NCBI GenBank assembly: GCA_030615605.1
Contig: JAUWYY010000006.1
Location: forward strand, 111,644 to 175,643
Direction of reading: 5' to 3'
DNA: 64,000 nt
Source of the DNA: a bacterium
Lineage (GTDB): Bacteria; Armatimonadota; Zipacnadia; Zipacnadales; Zipacnadaceae
The position numbers and the translations under genes are program-made. Each line of letters opens with the position of its first letter. The first letter of the stretch is position 1. Below the pieces are notes generated by a model. That model saw only the letters and a list, made by a program, of their open reading frames with translations, did not search any database and was not told where the DNA came from. Shown one piece after another: positions 26,301 through 35,492 of this stretch.

Positions 26301-26663
26301 GAGCTGGGTTTCGATATAGTAGCCACCGAGGGCACCGCCGGAGTGTTGCGACGGGTGGGCGTGGATGCCGAGGTCGTCTACCGTGTCTCCGACCCCCGCG
26401 GGCGTAACGTCATTGACCTCATCCACGAAGGCCGCATTGATCTAATCATAAATACGCCCCGTGGCGAAGAGCCACGCGAAGACCACCGGCGTATCCGCGC
26501 CGAGGCGGTTACCTACGATGTGCCCAGCATCACCACTATCGCCGGGGCGATCGTCGCGGTAATGGGCATTGAGGCACTGCAAAGTGGCGAAATTGATGTC
26601 AAACCGCTGCAGGAGTATCATGAAGCTATTGTCCCGACCGGCGCGCCAACTGCCAGCACATAG
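23388..26663 (+). CDS. carB: Carbamoyl-phosphate synthase large subunit
   Basis: 1091 aa. Makes carbamoyl phosphate from ammonia (delivered by CarA), bicarbonate and two ATP, for pyrimidine and arginine synthesis. Two homologous synthetase halves: first from KILLIGSGPI-like [22 protein letters not shown], second from [20 protein letters not shown]; oligomerisation domain between (about 400-550) and a C-terminal MGS-like allosteric domain ([19 protein letters not shown]). ATG 23388 gives the conserved MPKREDI start; the frame is open 45 codons upstream without similarity. No carA in the window. The 195 bp upstream show no gene. Confidence 0.97.
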   Translation: MPKREDIQTILIIGSGPIVIGQACDFDYSGTQACKALREEGYRVVLVNSNPATIMTDPEIADRTYIEPLTAESVARVIAQERPDALLPTLGGQTGLNLALSLSESGVLSRHNVELIGAKRKIIKKAEDRELFKDAMLAAGLEMPESAFASTVGDARNAARQIGFPLIIRPSATLGGTGGGTAHNMEELEVVAARGLDASPMNEVLVEQSVIGWKEYELEVMRDHRDNVVIVCPIENFDPMGIHTGDSITVAPAQTLTDDEYQIMRDLAIRVMREIGVDTGGSNIQFAVDPENGRIVVIEMNPRVSRSSALASKATGFPIAKIAAKLAVGYTLDEIPNDITRETPACFEPTIDYVVTKIPRWAFEKFPGADPQLMIQMKSVGEAMAIGRTFKESLQKAIRSLEIDRFGLGGDGRGTHYDQLLAEELRELLTTPHPDRLFQLRGAMRKGLSLEELYELTRIDPWFLHHMKEIVEMQDELVKLRQHPGAELPAVTSDYMRQLKRAGFSDRQIGVLTKSDEKSIRQMRREMGVEPVVKLVDTCAGEFEAHTPYYYLTYEREDEFRAGEKPNIIILGSGPNRIGQGIEFDYCCVHAAFGLQEDGYDAIMVNSNPETVSTDYDTSDKLYFEPLTLEDVLNICDKEKPVGVIVQFGGQTPLNLAEGLEAHGVPIIGTSPDSIRRAENRESFKQVLNKLGLVQPANDTATSLEGAREAAQDIGYPVVVRPSYVLGGRAMQIVYNDEQLDQYMTAAIEASPEHPVLIDKFLEDAIEVDVDAIADGQCCVIGGIMEHIEEAGIHSGDSACVLPAFSLAEEELAEIQLQTEALARELGVVGLMNIQYAIRNEVLYVLEVNPRASRTIPFVSKTIGVPLAQLAARVMAGKSLEELGFTEEVHIEHIAVKCPVFPFSKFAGIDTVLGPEMKSTGEVMGIDSRFGAAFAKAYIAAGHKLPTGGTVFISVRNRDKRDVIFLGKRLGELGFDIVATEGTAGVLRRVGVDAEVVYRVSDPRGRNVIDLIHEGRIDLIINTPRGEEPREDHRRIRAEAVTYDVPSITTIAGAIVAVMGIEALQSGEIDVKPLQEYHEAIVPTGAPTAST

Positions 26664-26678
26664 ACTCTGACCCCTGCT

Positions 26679-27779
26679 ATGGCTACCGCAATGCCTCCCA
26701 CAGTCTGTTGGGCCCAGACCAGGGCTGGCCCCGCTGTTCGGCTGATTGACCAGACTCTTCTGCCTGGCGAGCTGGTTCTGAAGGATTGCTATGTGCTTGA
26801 GGAGGTCTGCGAGGCGATCAAATCGCTGCGCGTGCGCGGTGCGCCGGCCATTGGCTGCAGCGCGGCATTGGGGGTAGCCCTGGCTGTGTACACCAGCGGG
26901 GCCGACTCCACCAGTGAGCTTATTTCAGTCGTGGAGGCTGCCGCCGAGCAACTGGCGGCGACGCGACCGACCGCAGTCAACCTCTTCTGGGCACTGGAGC
27001 GGATGCGCCAACTTGCCCAGCAGTCCACTGATCTGCCGCCGGAGGACTTTCGCCAGGTGCTGTTAGAAGAAGCTCAGGGGATTGTTGATGACGACCTTGA
27101 CCGCTGCCGACGCATAGGGCAGCACGGTGTGGAGCTTATTGCGAAAGGGGCTAACATTCTTACTCACTGCAATGCAGGGGCGCTGGCTACCGCCGGGTAC
27201 GGAACGGCTCTGGGGGTGATTCGTGCCGCGCACCAGCAGAGCAAAGATATACATGTCTGGGTGGATGAAACCCGACCGCTGCTGCAGGGCGCGCGGCTCA
27301 CCGCCTGGGAACTGGAGCAGGAGGGCATTCCCTGCACGGTCATCTGCGACAGCGCTGCCGCTTCGCTTATGCAGGCGGGCCAGGTGGACTGTGTCGTGGT
27401 GGGAGCCGACCGCATCACCGCCAATGGTGATGTTGCCAATAAGATAGGTACCTACGCAATAGCGGTAGCTGCCGCACGTCACGAGGTACCCTTCTATGTC
27501 GCCGCGCCGCTGTCCACCCTGGATTTCTCACTGGCGAGCGGTCAGGAGATTCCCATCGAGCAGCGCAGTTCCGAAGAGGTCTGCTACCTGGCCGGTCGGG
27601 TGGCCGATCCCATTTGTCCGGAGGGCGCTGATGTCTACAACCCGGCTTTTGATGTCACGCCGGCTGAGCTGATTGCGGCGATAATCACTGAAGTTGGCGT
27701 CGCCCGTCAGCCACTGGCTGCTTCACTGGCGGGGCTTTCCTCTGAGGATTCCTCAGCGGGCTGCTGCTCCTCTTCCTGA
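26679..27779 (+). CDS. mtnA: S-methyl-5-thioribose-1-phosphate isomerase
   Basis: Methionine salvage: converts methylthioribose-1-phosphate to methylthioribulose-1-phosphate. 366 aa, eIF2B-like fold. Motifs: SLRVRGAPAIGCSAALG, HCNAGALATAGYGTALG with the catalytic Cys, DETRPLLQGARLTAWEL and GADRITANGDVANKIGTYA with the catalytic Asp. Its last 24 codons (Ser/Cys-rich end) overlap the 3' end of the convergent S55 gene by 73 bp. No other methionine-salvage gene nearby. Confidence 0.95.
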   Translation: MATAMPPTVCWAQTRAGPAVRLIDQTLLPGELVLKDCYVLEEVCEAIKSLRVRGAPAIGCSAALGVALAVYTSGADSTSELISVVEAAAEQLAATRPTAVNLFWALERMRQLAQQSTDLPPEDFRQVLLEEAQGIVDDDLDRCRRIGQHGVELIAKGANILTHCNAGALATAGYGTALGVIRAAHQQSKDIHVWVDETRPLLQGARLTAWELEQEGIPCTVICDSAAASLMQAGQVDCVVVGADRITANGDVANKIGTYAIAVAAARHEVPFYVAAPLSTLDFSLASGQEIPIEQRSSEEVCYLAGRVADPICPEGADVYNPAFDVTPAELIAAIITEVGVARQPLAASLAGLSSEDSSAGCCSSS

Positions 27780-30700
27780 GGGGCTTCCGGCTCTTCTTCC
27801 TCTTCGGTAATCTTCTCTTCAGAGACCCAGGGCAGGCGCACCTTCTGGTCCGTGGTGTTGCCAGCCTCATCCCAGACCCGTACCACGATCTGCTCCGCAT
27901 CCTCGGGGAGCTGTCCAGTGGCAATCTCGAAGCTTTCGAGCAGCTCGTCGTAGGCGCCATCGGCGGGCTGAGCTGCCCACCACTCATCACTATCCTCGAC
28001 TTGCCAGGAGACCGAGGCGACGGCGGTCTGCTCGTCGCTGGCAATCCCGGTCAGAGTCACCTTCGCATCTTCCTGCTCGCCGCACGGCGGCTGTAATCTC
28101 AGCGTTGGCGGTTCGTTGTCAATACGCACACCGGTGACCACCTGGCTTACCTGCCACTGGCTGTCCGGATTGCTCGGGCGGTCGGTTATGGTTATTCTGA
28201 TCTCGTAGTTGCCGGGTTCCTGCTCGGTTGTGTCCAGTTCGTATGAGGTTTCCTGGATGGGGCCGGCGATCTGTTCCCATTCTCCGTCGGTCGGCCGCAG
28301 ATACACCGTGGCGGCAATCTTGTCATCATCCGGGTCATCCGCTGACCATTCGATCTTGGCTTCGTTGCGCAGCGCTGCGCCCTGGGTGGGAGCCTTAACC
28401 TTCAGCTTGGGTTTCTGGTTGGCAGGCAGATAGCTGATTCTTATAGCTTTCAAGCGGGTACTGGCATTCTCGGCATCTGCCGGAACCTGCACGCGGTATT
28501 GCAGGTAACGTCCAGGCGGCACATCAATTTGCATGCCGTTCTGATAGGGACGCGACCAACTACTCCAACTGCCTTCATCATGGTCGCCAGTGTTACCCGA
28601 GCGGCAGTGGATCACGACCTCGCTGGCCTGCTGGCCTTGTACCCACCACTTGACTTGCTGCCACTGGCTCAGACGCTCTGCATCCAGCACATCCGAGGTA
28701 TACAGGCCGGTGTCAGCGCCAGATAAGTCGCACGAAAACAGTCGGCCGGGATTGTTGCCGCTGGCGAAGAGCAGATCTTTGCCTCCGGCGGCCAAACACA
28801 GGATCGCCCCCGCGTCTTTGTTGCGATAGACCGTAGTATAGTGTTCATCGTCGGTGAACGTCAGGATGGCCCCCTCCGAGGCCGCCCCACCGTAGATGCG
28901 CCCGTCGGCCGCCAGCAGCGTCAATATCGGATGCTTGCTATCCTGGTAGATGGCCTGCGGGACGCCGGACGAATCAATGCGGTACACGGAGCCCTTGCTA
29001 CGCTCACCAAATGTCGCCGCATATAACTGGCCGTTGCAGGAGACAAGATCTGCCACATCACTGTCGCCGGCGTCCAGCACTCCCAAAAGTTGCCGCTGCG
29101 GGCCGATCTGATAGACAGCGCCGGGCGCCGAGGTGCCTGCGTAGACGACTTCGTTGCGTACAGCGAGGCACAGGACGTGAGATTGCGGAACGTCGGCGTA
29201 TAGCGAGTATTCGCCCTGTTCATCAACCAGGTAGATGAGTCCGCGTGGACCGGTGGCGACCAGCAGGCCACCGTTTGGCGCTGGCAGGATGTCCCATATG
29301 TATTCGGCGGGAAGCTCACAAAATAGCTCGCCCTGGTCCTGCTGGGTTATGACGAAGATCTTCCCCTCTCCGCAGGTCCCTGCGTACAACTGGCCGTCAC
29401 TGCCGACCAGAAGCGCGCTGACCGGAGCTTCTCCGGTTTCAAAGTAAGTTGTGAGTTTGCCCTCCTGCCAGGCATAGATGTCTCCGCTTGTCGCCTCTGC
29501 GGCAAAGACAGTGCCTGACGAGTCCGCCGCCAGTCTCCACCAGGTATTGCCCGGCGCTGTCACCTCCACTTGCCATGGAGGCGTGGTAATCAGCATGCCG
29601 TCGTCGCGCACGCCCAGGCCGGCGAGAGTGCCATCTTCGTAGTCTTCAGGGGAATCGTGCAGCCACGAGCTACTGCCCCGAATGACCTTGCCATCCGCCT
29701 CCTTCTCTTCTTTCTTTGCTTCAGTATCCTTTTCTTCTTCGGTCTCATCTGGAGCTTCCTGCTTGGCTTTTTCCAGTAGTTCCTTGATCCCCTCGGGCAT
29801 CGGCGGCATCTCGGGCTGGAGCTGTTTGAATGCCGGGGCCAGCGGGGGCCGATCCACCTGCCTGCTGAGGAAAGCAGAGCGGGCCCACCACATTGCCGCC
29901 GGCACCTGGCCGCTGGCAATGGCCCCGACCAATTGTGAGCTTTCGCCAGTGCTGGGCATCGCCGGGCCACCTGGGCCAGAGGGTGGCGGCTTGGATGGAA
30001 TCCTGGGTCCGGCCCGCTCGCCCTGGCGATTTTCCGTCGGTAGCGTCATCACGGCCAGGCCATCCAGCACATACGGGGTATCAATGACCTCGGACAGTTT
30101 CGAGTAGCCCGTGGCTATGTCAGTACGCTTAGCTGATGAGATGATAGACAGTGCCGTCTTCGGCAGGTTGTTGAGCAGCATATCGCCGATTCGCAAGCCT
30201 ACCATGGGCATGGCAGCCAGCGTTAGCAGTTGCGTATTTTGCTCCATCTGTTCATATTCTTTGATAACTGTTTCCAGCTTATCAAATTCCGGGGTCAACA
30301 GCCGCAGGGTTGAGCGCAGCATCCGGCCGTAGCCGCCACTGCTTACCGCCAGCCGCAGGTAGCCTTTGGGCAGTTCCAGAGGCATATGCAGCCGAACCAC
30401 TTTCTCAGTTGCTTGTTCGCCAATCGGGCGGATTAGCACATGCAAAGTGACGTCTTCTCCGGCGCGAGCGACGGGCTCTTCGGCCCAGACTCGCTCGATG
30501 GTGGCAGTTCGGTTCTCGCGGCTGATCTTGGCGGACAGCTTCAGGGCGCTGACCCGCTGGGGGGTAAAGCGATTCTTCTCCAGCAGCGTGACCGTCGACA
30601 GCATATCCCATAGGATGTCGAAAGACGGTTCCCCTTGGTATGCGAAAGTATCAGTTCGGCTGACCGTCGCACCTTTTTCGCCCTCGACGGCAAAGGAGAC

Positions 30701-31855
30701 TTCCACGGTGCCTTCGTCGTTAGCATCATAAGCGGCAGAGATAGCGTCATAACCGCACATAAGAATAAGTATTTGCCGCAGGGCCGGATCGTTGGAGATC
30801 TGGACTGTATAAGTGTGCGAGAGGTCATTGTCCAGGTCATGAATCTCAAAGGTAGCGGGAATCGTCTCGGGAAGCGAGCCAAGCTGGCCTGCTATTGACC
30901 ACGCGGTGTCCTGGCTCAATGTACCCACCGGGGCGATACCGGAGGCCATCCGAAATGAGAAATCCATTTTTGCCACCACCTGGTGAACCCAGGCGGTGGT
31001 CAGCGGAAGCTGGGTCTGGCCCAGCTTCATCAATGGATGCCCAAAGGCCAGGAGGCGATCGCCGTCGCGGTAGGTCACTGTTCCTACCGAATTGATATCG
31101 AAGTCCCCGGAGACCAACTGAACTCCTACAGCGGCTCCGGGTTGTAGCTCAGTGTCTATCTCGCGGCGGAGGTTCCCCGGGCCGGCAATGGCCTCGATGC
31201 CGTAGCCACCGAAGAACTCAGCCAGATGGTTGATAGTCTTGTCACCGAAGCCCGCGCAGAATATCGGCGTTGTCACCGGGCGCAGTGCCAGAGTGTGAGC
31301 ATCCACAAAGGCTCGGTCGAACTGTGTACTGACCACTCGCACGCCCGTCACTTTGTGACCGGCCAGTTCCACGGCGCCATTGGGGCGCTGTGCGACCGCT
31401 GACGACTCTTCCTCGATATGGCTGTCCTGTTTCTCAAAGGCACGCAGCATACTCTCAATAGGTGTAACCCCGGCAATAGGCTGCTTCTCGAAGGCCCAGC
31501 TAAAGGCAATCGCGCCTATTAGCCGCCTGCCTATGTAGACTGGAGTGCCGCTCATCCCCGAGAAAATGCCCATCTTCTGCTCGACCACAGGCCCGTCCAG
31601 TATTCTGATCAAGATGACGTCCGAGCCTTGCTGAAATTTGGGCAGCACCCCCAGGACCTCGATGTTGAACTCTTCGATGTCAACACCGGAAAAGACAGTG
31701 CGCGCAGTGCCCTTCATCCCGGTGCGCACTGCACTGGTCGGCATCATCTTGGCGGCGTCAAACCAGGAAGAAGCCGACCAGCTCGGCACCGCTGATAGCA
31801 GAGCTACTACTGACACGGCCAGGCCGGTTGATACTATTGAGGAGCGTATGGCCAT
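27707..31855 (-). CDS. SpoIVB (S55) peptidase-domain protein with beta-propeller and Ig-like C-terminal domains
   Basis: 1382 aa, exported. Signal peptide 1-28 (AVPSWSA). N-terminal S55 region: MKGTARTVFSG, EVLGVL, GIFSGMSGTPVYI with the presumed nucleophile S102, and LLAFGHPLMKLG with H273. A middle domain, a Pro-rich stretch (GPRIPSKPPPSGPGGP) and a Glu/Lys-rich linker follow. Then come about six propeller blades (repeats such as DGQLYAGTCGEGKIF, NEVVYAGTSAPGAVY), a jelly-roll-like domain, two Ig/Fn3-like domains and an acidic tail. ATG 31855 lies downstream of the promoter at 31905-31934; ATG 31906 would be upstream of the transcript start. Probably an envelope protease or sensor. Confidence 0.85.
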   Translation of the reverse strand: MAIRSSIVSTGLAVSVVALLSAVPSWSASSWFDAAKMMPTSAVRTGMKGTARTVFSGVDIEEFNIEVLGVLPKFQQGSDVILIRILDGPVVEQKMGIFSGMSGTPVYIGRRLIGAIAFSWAFEKQPIAGVTPIESMLRAFEKQDSHIEEESSAVAQRPNGAVELAGHKVTGVRVVSTQFDRAFVDAHTLALRPVTTPIFCAGFGDKTINHLAEFFGGYGIEAIAGPGNLRREIDTELQPGAAVGVQLVSGDFDINSVGTVTYRDGDRLLAFGHPLMKLGQTQLPLTTAWVHQVVAKMDFSFRMASGIAPVGTLSQDTAWSIAGQLGSLPETIPATFEIHDLDNDLSHTYTVQISNDPALRQILILMCGYDAISAAYDANDEGTVEVSFAVEGEKGATVSRTDTFAYQGEPSFDILWDMLSTVTLLEKNRFTPQRVSALKLSAKISRENRTATIERVWAEEPVARAGEDVTLHVLIRPIGEQATEKVVRLHMPLELPKGYLRLAVSSGGYGRMLRSTLRLLTPEFDKLETVIKEYEQMEQNTQLLTLAAMPMVGLRIGDMLLNNLPKTALSIISSAKRTDIATGYSKLSEVIDTPYVLDGLAVMTLPTENRQGERAGPRIPSKPPPSGPGGPAMPSTGESSQLVGAIASGQVPAAMWWARSAFLSRQVDRPPLAPAFKQLQPEMPPMPEGIKELLEKAKQEAPDETEEEKDTEAKKEEKEADGKVIRGSSSWLHDSPEDYEDGTLAGLGVRDDGMLITTPPWQVEVTAPGNTWWRLAADSSGTVFAAEATSGDIYAWQEGKLTTYFETGEAPVSALLVGSDGQLYAGTCGEGKIFVITQQDQGELFCELPAEYIWDILPAPNGGLLVATGPRGLIYLVDEQGEYSLYADVPQSHVLCLAVRNEVVYAGTSAPGAVYQIGPQRQLLGVLDAGDSDVADLVSCNGQLYAATFGERSKGSVYRIDSSGVPQAIYQDSKHPILTLLAADGRIYGGAASEGAILTFTDDEHYTTVYRNKDAGAILCLAAGGKDLLFASGNNPGRLFSCDLSGADTGLYTSDVLDAERLSQWQQVKWWVQGQQASEVVIHCRSGNTGDHDEGSWSSWSRPYQNGMQIDVPPGRYLQYRVQVPADAENASTRLKAIRISYLPANQKPKLKVKAPTQGAALRNEAKIEWSADDPDDDKIAATVYLRPTDGEWEQIAGPIQETSYELDTTEQEPGNYEIRITITDRPSNPDSQWQVSQVVTGVRIDNEPPTLRLQPPCGEQEDAKVTLTGIASDEQTAVASVSWQVEDSDEWWAAQPADGAYDELLESFEIATGQLPEDAEQIVVRVWDEAGNTTDQKVRLPWVSEEKITEEEEEPEAPQEEEQQPAEESSEESPASEAASG

Positions 31856-31904
31856 GGGGCAGTCATTCCCTTCACTGCCGGCTGCTTGATGTGCTTGGAA
31901 TACC

Positions 31905-31934
31905 ATTGAACCCGAAAATCGGGCGTTTTGTCAA
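31905..31934 (-). promoter_or_regulatory. Promoter of the S55 gene with palindromic spacer
   Basis: TTGACA (31929-31934), 18-bp spacer, TTCAAT (31905-31910) on the minus strand. The spacer begins with a perfect inverted repeat, CCCGA-AAA-TCGGG as read on the plus strand (31911-31923), placed where a repressor would block polymerase. Confidence 0.65.
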
Positions 31935-31991
31935 GCAGAGGAGGCGTTTGGGCCCTGCCGGATCCAACAATGTTCCCGTGTGCGGGCAAGC

Positions 31992-32020
31992 TTGACACTT
32001 GGCGAAGAAAAGAGTATATT
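31992..32020 (+). promoter_or_regulatory. Sigma-70-type promoter of the GntR gene
   Basis: TTGACA (31992-31997), 17-bp spacer, TATATT (32015-32020). The predicted transcript begins near 32027, 45 nt before the ATG. A TATAAT nine bases further (32024-32029) is in better consensus but 26 bp from the -35. Confidence 0.75.
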
Positions 32021-32039
32021 TGGTATAATCAGTATACAA
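32014..32039 (+). promoter_or_regulatory. Candidate operator: three GTATA direct repeats, the last two forming an inverted repeat
   Basis: GTATA occurs at 32014, 32023 and 32032, exactly every 9 bp, covering the -10 box and the transcript start of the GntR gene. GTATA (32023-32027) and TATAC (32033-32037) also form an inverted repeat around ATCAG. GntR/HutC-type regulators bind short AT-rich palindromes containing TATAC, so autorepression is likely. Confidence 0.55.
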
Positions 32040-32071
32040 GTTCGTGCTCTATTTTGATCGGGTGTTACTTA

Positions 32072-32839
32072 ATGCCTCCTCTGGAACTGGGTCGACTTTT
32101 ACAGCACAATGGCGAGCCGCTGTATGTGCAGATAATGCGCATCCTCGAAGAGCAGATTCGTCTGGCCCATTGGAAACCGGGGGACAAACTTCCTACCCAG
32201 CAGCAGCTTGCCGATCACTTTGAGGTCAGTCTGGCTCCGGTTAAACAGGCTCTGCGCGAGCTGGAGAAGCGCGGTATTGTTTCTCCTCGGCAGGGGCGGG
32301 GCACCTATGTCACTGACACTACACCCCTTTTTCAAGAGCTTATTGAAAAGGACCGCATCCCGTGCTTTACCCGCGAGATGGCTGACCGAGGGCGCCAGGC
32401 CCACTCGATAGTATTGACTTTGGAGCGAATGTCTCCCGATGATATGCCCAGAGCCAGCGAGCAATTGCAGCTTGCCGACGACGACAGCTTAGTATTTATT
32501 GAGCGCGTGCGTCTGGCCAACGGCAACCCCCTGGCGCTGCAGAGCAGTTACTTTCCATATAGCCAACTGGCTGAGATAATTGAACGGGGTCTGAAGGGCA
32601 CCGAAGCTCTTTCTGAGGTGCTCCGCGATGAGTTCGGGACTGTGATTACAGCCTCTCATCAGACCATCACCGCCACGGCTGCTACGCCCCGTGACGCTGA
32701 GTATCTCAATGCCCCTGTAGATTCACCGCTGCTGCTGGTCGAACGGACTTCATACCTGGACAGTGGCGATCCCATCGAGTTTGTCATTGATCGCCGTCTG
32801 CCCGAATTCAATTTTGCTGTGTGGCTGCGCTGCAGCTAG
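32072..32839 (+). CDS. GntR/HutC-family transcriptional regulator
   Basis: 255 aa from ATG 32072. N-terminal winged helix-turn-helix (about 15-80: EPLYVQIMRILEEQI, GDKLPTQQQLADHFEVS, VKQALRELEKRGIVSPRQGRGTYV), then a UTRA ligand-binding domain (about 95-250: LVFIERVRLANGNPLALQSSYFP, LLVERTSYLDSGDPIEFVIDRRLP). UTRA domains sense sugar phosphates, amino acids or similar. The frame is open upstream to 31928 but passes through the promoter. Nearest targets are itself, the divergent S55 gene and possibly the downstream membrane protein; the ligand cannot be guessed. Confidence 0.92.
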   Translation: MPPLELGRLLQHNGEPLYVQIMRILEEQIRLAHWKPGDKLPTQQQLADHFEVSLAPVKQALRELEKRGIVSPRQGRGTYVTDTTPLFQELIEKDRIPCFTREMADRGRQAHSIVLTLERMSPDDMPRASEQLQLADDDSLVFIERVRLANGNPLALQSSYFPYSQLAEIIERGLKGTEALSEVLRDEFGTVITASHQTITATAATPRDAEYLNAPVDSPLLLVERTSYLDSGDPIEFVIDRRLPEFNFAVWLRCS

Positions 32840-32972
32840 CCAGCTTGAACTGTGGCGTGGCTGCCACGCTATGTCACTGCGCTGGACGGCAGGTAAGAAC
32901 CGCTGCCATCGCGAACTACTGGCTTCATCTACCTCAAAGACGTGAGACAGGTTTTGTCTGAGGGTATGGGGC

Positions 32973-35492
32973 ATGCGCCGCGGTGGTCTACTTACAATTC
33001 TGGTGCTGGTTGGTTTCGGTCTGCTGCTGTTCTGGCGGGTGTTACTATCCGGGCAGGTCTTTTTCTGGCATGATGTCACCGTCGCGTATATGCCGCTCCG
33101 CAAGCTGGCCCAGGATGCGGTTGGGCACGGCCATCTGCCTCTGTGGACGATGAAGCTGGGCTGTGGCTTTCCCCTGTTAGCCGAAGGGCAGTGCGCCACT
33201 TTCTACCCTCTGCACATCATTGCCTACCTCGGCTTGCCTTACTACTATACCTACTCGTTGCTGGTTTACCTGCACTGTTTGATGGCGGCTGTTTTCGCTG
33301 CGCTGCTGGGGCGAAGGCTGAATCTGGGCTGGCCGGCGGCGGCGTTCTGCGGGCTGGTTTACGGCTTCTCCGGCTATTTCATCTCCAAGGTGCTGTTTAT
33401 CACCGTGCTGGAAAGCGGCGCCTGGCTGCCGTTGATTTTGTACTTCTTGATTGCCGGGCTGGACAGTGCCGACTATCGCTACTTCCTGGGCGCTGCCCTG
33501 GCCCTGGCGCTGTCAATTCTGGGCGGTCACCCCCAGATTGTATTCTACGAACTGCTCGCGGTGGTGATTCTGCTTATCGCTTACCTGCTAAGGAGTCGCG
33601 CCGGAATGGTGCGGAAACGTCTCGTTCGGCTGTCGGTCGCTGCAGTGGTGATAGTTGGACTTGGTGCTGGCCTGGCGGCTGTGCAGTTGGTGCCCACCGC
33701 TGGCCTGGCCCGGTTTGCCCAGCGCCACGCGCAGCGAACGCCCGAGGACTTGCGCGCGCTGGGGATGAGTGCTCGCAATCTGGCCTATTACATTCATCCT
33801 ACCATGCTGGGTTCCTACGCCGAGAACAACTACTTCGGTCACGATCACTACTACGAGGTGTGCGGCTATGCGGGCGGTATCACCCTGCTCCTGGCCATAC
33901 TGTTCCTATTCAGCCGCCAGTCTACCTGCAGGCACCGTTGGTATTTTGTTTTTCTGATCTTCTTTGGTCTGTTTATGGCGCTGGCCAAGTACAATCCCCT
34001 CTATGAAATCCTGCCGACAGTGCCCGGATTCAACTATTTCCGGGCGCCAGGGCGATATTTACTGTTGACCACGCTGGGACTGGCGGTGTTGGGCGGAGCC
34101 GGGTTGCAGTCGCTGGCCGGCGCTCACAGCACCCGGCAGGCCAGAAAGCTCGTTGCTTTGTGTATAGCGGCGCTTGTGGTAGGAGGCCTGGTTATGCTTG
34201 GGGTGCGTATCGGCCAGGCGCAGGTCAAGCAAGGGCTAACCAGACTGGTGCGGCGAGATGCGGCCAGCGCCGATATGTCACAGGCTGAAATAAAGCAAAA
34301 AGCTGCCGAAAAGTACCGCTTTTTTGTTGAGCGACTGAGCCTGAGCAATACTGACTGGCGGGCGCTGCTGGTCGGCACGGCCGCGGTCGCCGTCGCTGCG
34401 GCCCTGCTGGCTATAGGTGCTGTAGACTATCGTCTCGTCGCCGCCGTCTGTATTGCGGTTCTGGCCTGGCAACTGCTGGCCTTTGGGATGCCGCACAACG
34501 GCACTACCACGTCTGGCTACTTCACCGACCCGCCCCAGACGGCCAGGATCATCAACGCTGATCCCAATCCCGGCCGGCAGTACACCGATCCGCGGCTATA
34601 CTCATTGGACTTCACGCCGCCGGACTACCAGGGATGGCTAAGCGGGGACCTGGCTCCGTATCTGGCAGATCGCGAAATATTGCACGCCAATACCGCGGTG
34701 TTATATGATGTGGCGGTGGTGGAGGGCTACCGTTACGCGCTGCTGCCTCAGCGCCAGTACGAGGTCTTTGAGAAGTATATCCCCGACGGTCTCGCCGGGA
34801 AGCCCGGTGGCGCCGCCCGGCCGCTTCAACTGCTGCGAATGCTGGGCGTCGAGTATATCATTGGCTTGGCGGATCGTGCTCAGCCACCTAGCGGCAAGGT
34901 GGCCGATGTGCCGGTCGCCGAAGTGGTGCCCCTCTATTCGCACCGCCGGTTTTTGTTGTGGCAAGTGACTCGTCCGATGCCATTTGCCTGGCTCGCCGAG
35001 TCGTCTGATATCAGCTACTGCCGGACACCAGAAGCAGCTCGAGATGTGATCTTGTCACCGGGATTCCGGCCCGAGGGGGTCACAGCAGTTGAGGACACGT
35101 TGCGGCCGTTCGGCAGCTTCCGGCTTGATGAAGTACAGATCGAGGCCACTGTCCAAGAGCAGGGGATGTCCGTAGAGACCAATATCCGTAACATCTATGG
35201 GCCTCTCGCTACGAATGGCCACAAACCCGAGGTGTTACTCGTGCTCTCAATGGCCTATCACCCAAATCTGGTAGCTCGCGTGGACGGACGCATCGCACCA
35301 ATATACCGTAGCAACTATGTGCTCTGCGGCGTGCCTGTCCCACCGGGCGAGCATACCGTCACCGTTCGCTATGAATCACAACCACTGCGCTGGGGGCTGG
35401 TTATTTCGCTGATTAGCGTAATAGCTGTGCTCGTTCTGCTGGTAACAGTGGGTAGATACAGACGGAAGCAGGATGCAATCAGCGATGCCTAA
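32973..35492 (+). CDS. YfhO-like large membrane protein (GT-C type fold)
   Basis: 839 aa. About 12-13 membrane helices in residues 5-500, with a periplasmic loop after the first (FFWHDVTVAYMPLRKLAQD, with acidic residues typical of GT-C glycosyltransferases), YGFSGYFISKV and SILGGHPQIVFYELLAV. A large soluble region (about 510-800) precedes a final helix at 805-828. YfhO relatives take part in glycosylation of lipoteichoic acid or other lipid-linked glycans. It overlaps the following GT2 gene, which could supply a polyprenyl-phosphate-sugar donor. Confidence 0.85.
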   Translation: MRRGGLLTILVLVGFGLLLFWRVLLSGQVFFWHDVTVAYMPLRKLAQDAVGHGHLPLWTMKLGCGFPLLAEGQCATFYPLHIIAYLGLPYYYTYSLLVYLHCLMAAVFAALLGRRLNLGWPAAAFCGLVYGFSGYFISKVLFITVLESGAWLPLILYFLIAGLDSADYRYFLGAALALALSILGGHPQIVFYELLAVVILLIAYLLRSRAGMVRKRLVRLSVAAVVIVGLGAGLAAVQLVPTAGLARFAQRHAQRTPEDLRALGMSARNLAYYIHPTMLGSYAENNYFGHDHYYEVCGYAGGITLLLAILFLFSRQSTCRHRWYFVFLIFFGLFMALAKYNPLYEILPTVPGFNYFRAPGRYLLLTTLGLAVLGGAGLQSLAGAHSTRQARKLVALCIAALVVGGLVMLGVRIGQAQVKQGLTRLVRRDAASADMSQAEIKQKAAEKYRFFVERLSLSNTDWRALLVGTAAVAVAAALLAIGAVDYRLVAAVCIAVLAWQLLAFGMPHNGTTTSGYFTDPPQTARIINADPNPGRQYTDPRLYSLDFTPPDYQGWLSGDLAPYLADREILHANTAVLYDVAVVEGYRYALLPQRQYEVFEKYIPDGLAGKPGGAARPLQLLRMLGVEYIIGLADRAQPPSGKVADVPVAEVVPLYSHRRFLLWQVTRPMPFAWLAESSDISYCRTPEAARDVILSPGFRPEGVTAVEDTLRPFGSFRLDEVQIEATVQEQGMSVETNIRNIYGPLATNGHKPEVLLVLSMAYHPNLVARVDGRIAPIYRSNYVLCGVPVPPGEHTVTVRYESQPLRWGLVISLISVIAVLVLLVTVGRYRRKQDAISDA

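Noticed and set aside
32024..32029. TATAAT as the -10 box of the GntR promoter
   Set aside because: It is 26 bp from TTGACA; TATATT at 32015 has the ideal 17-bp spacing.
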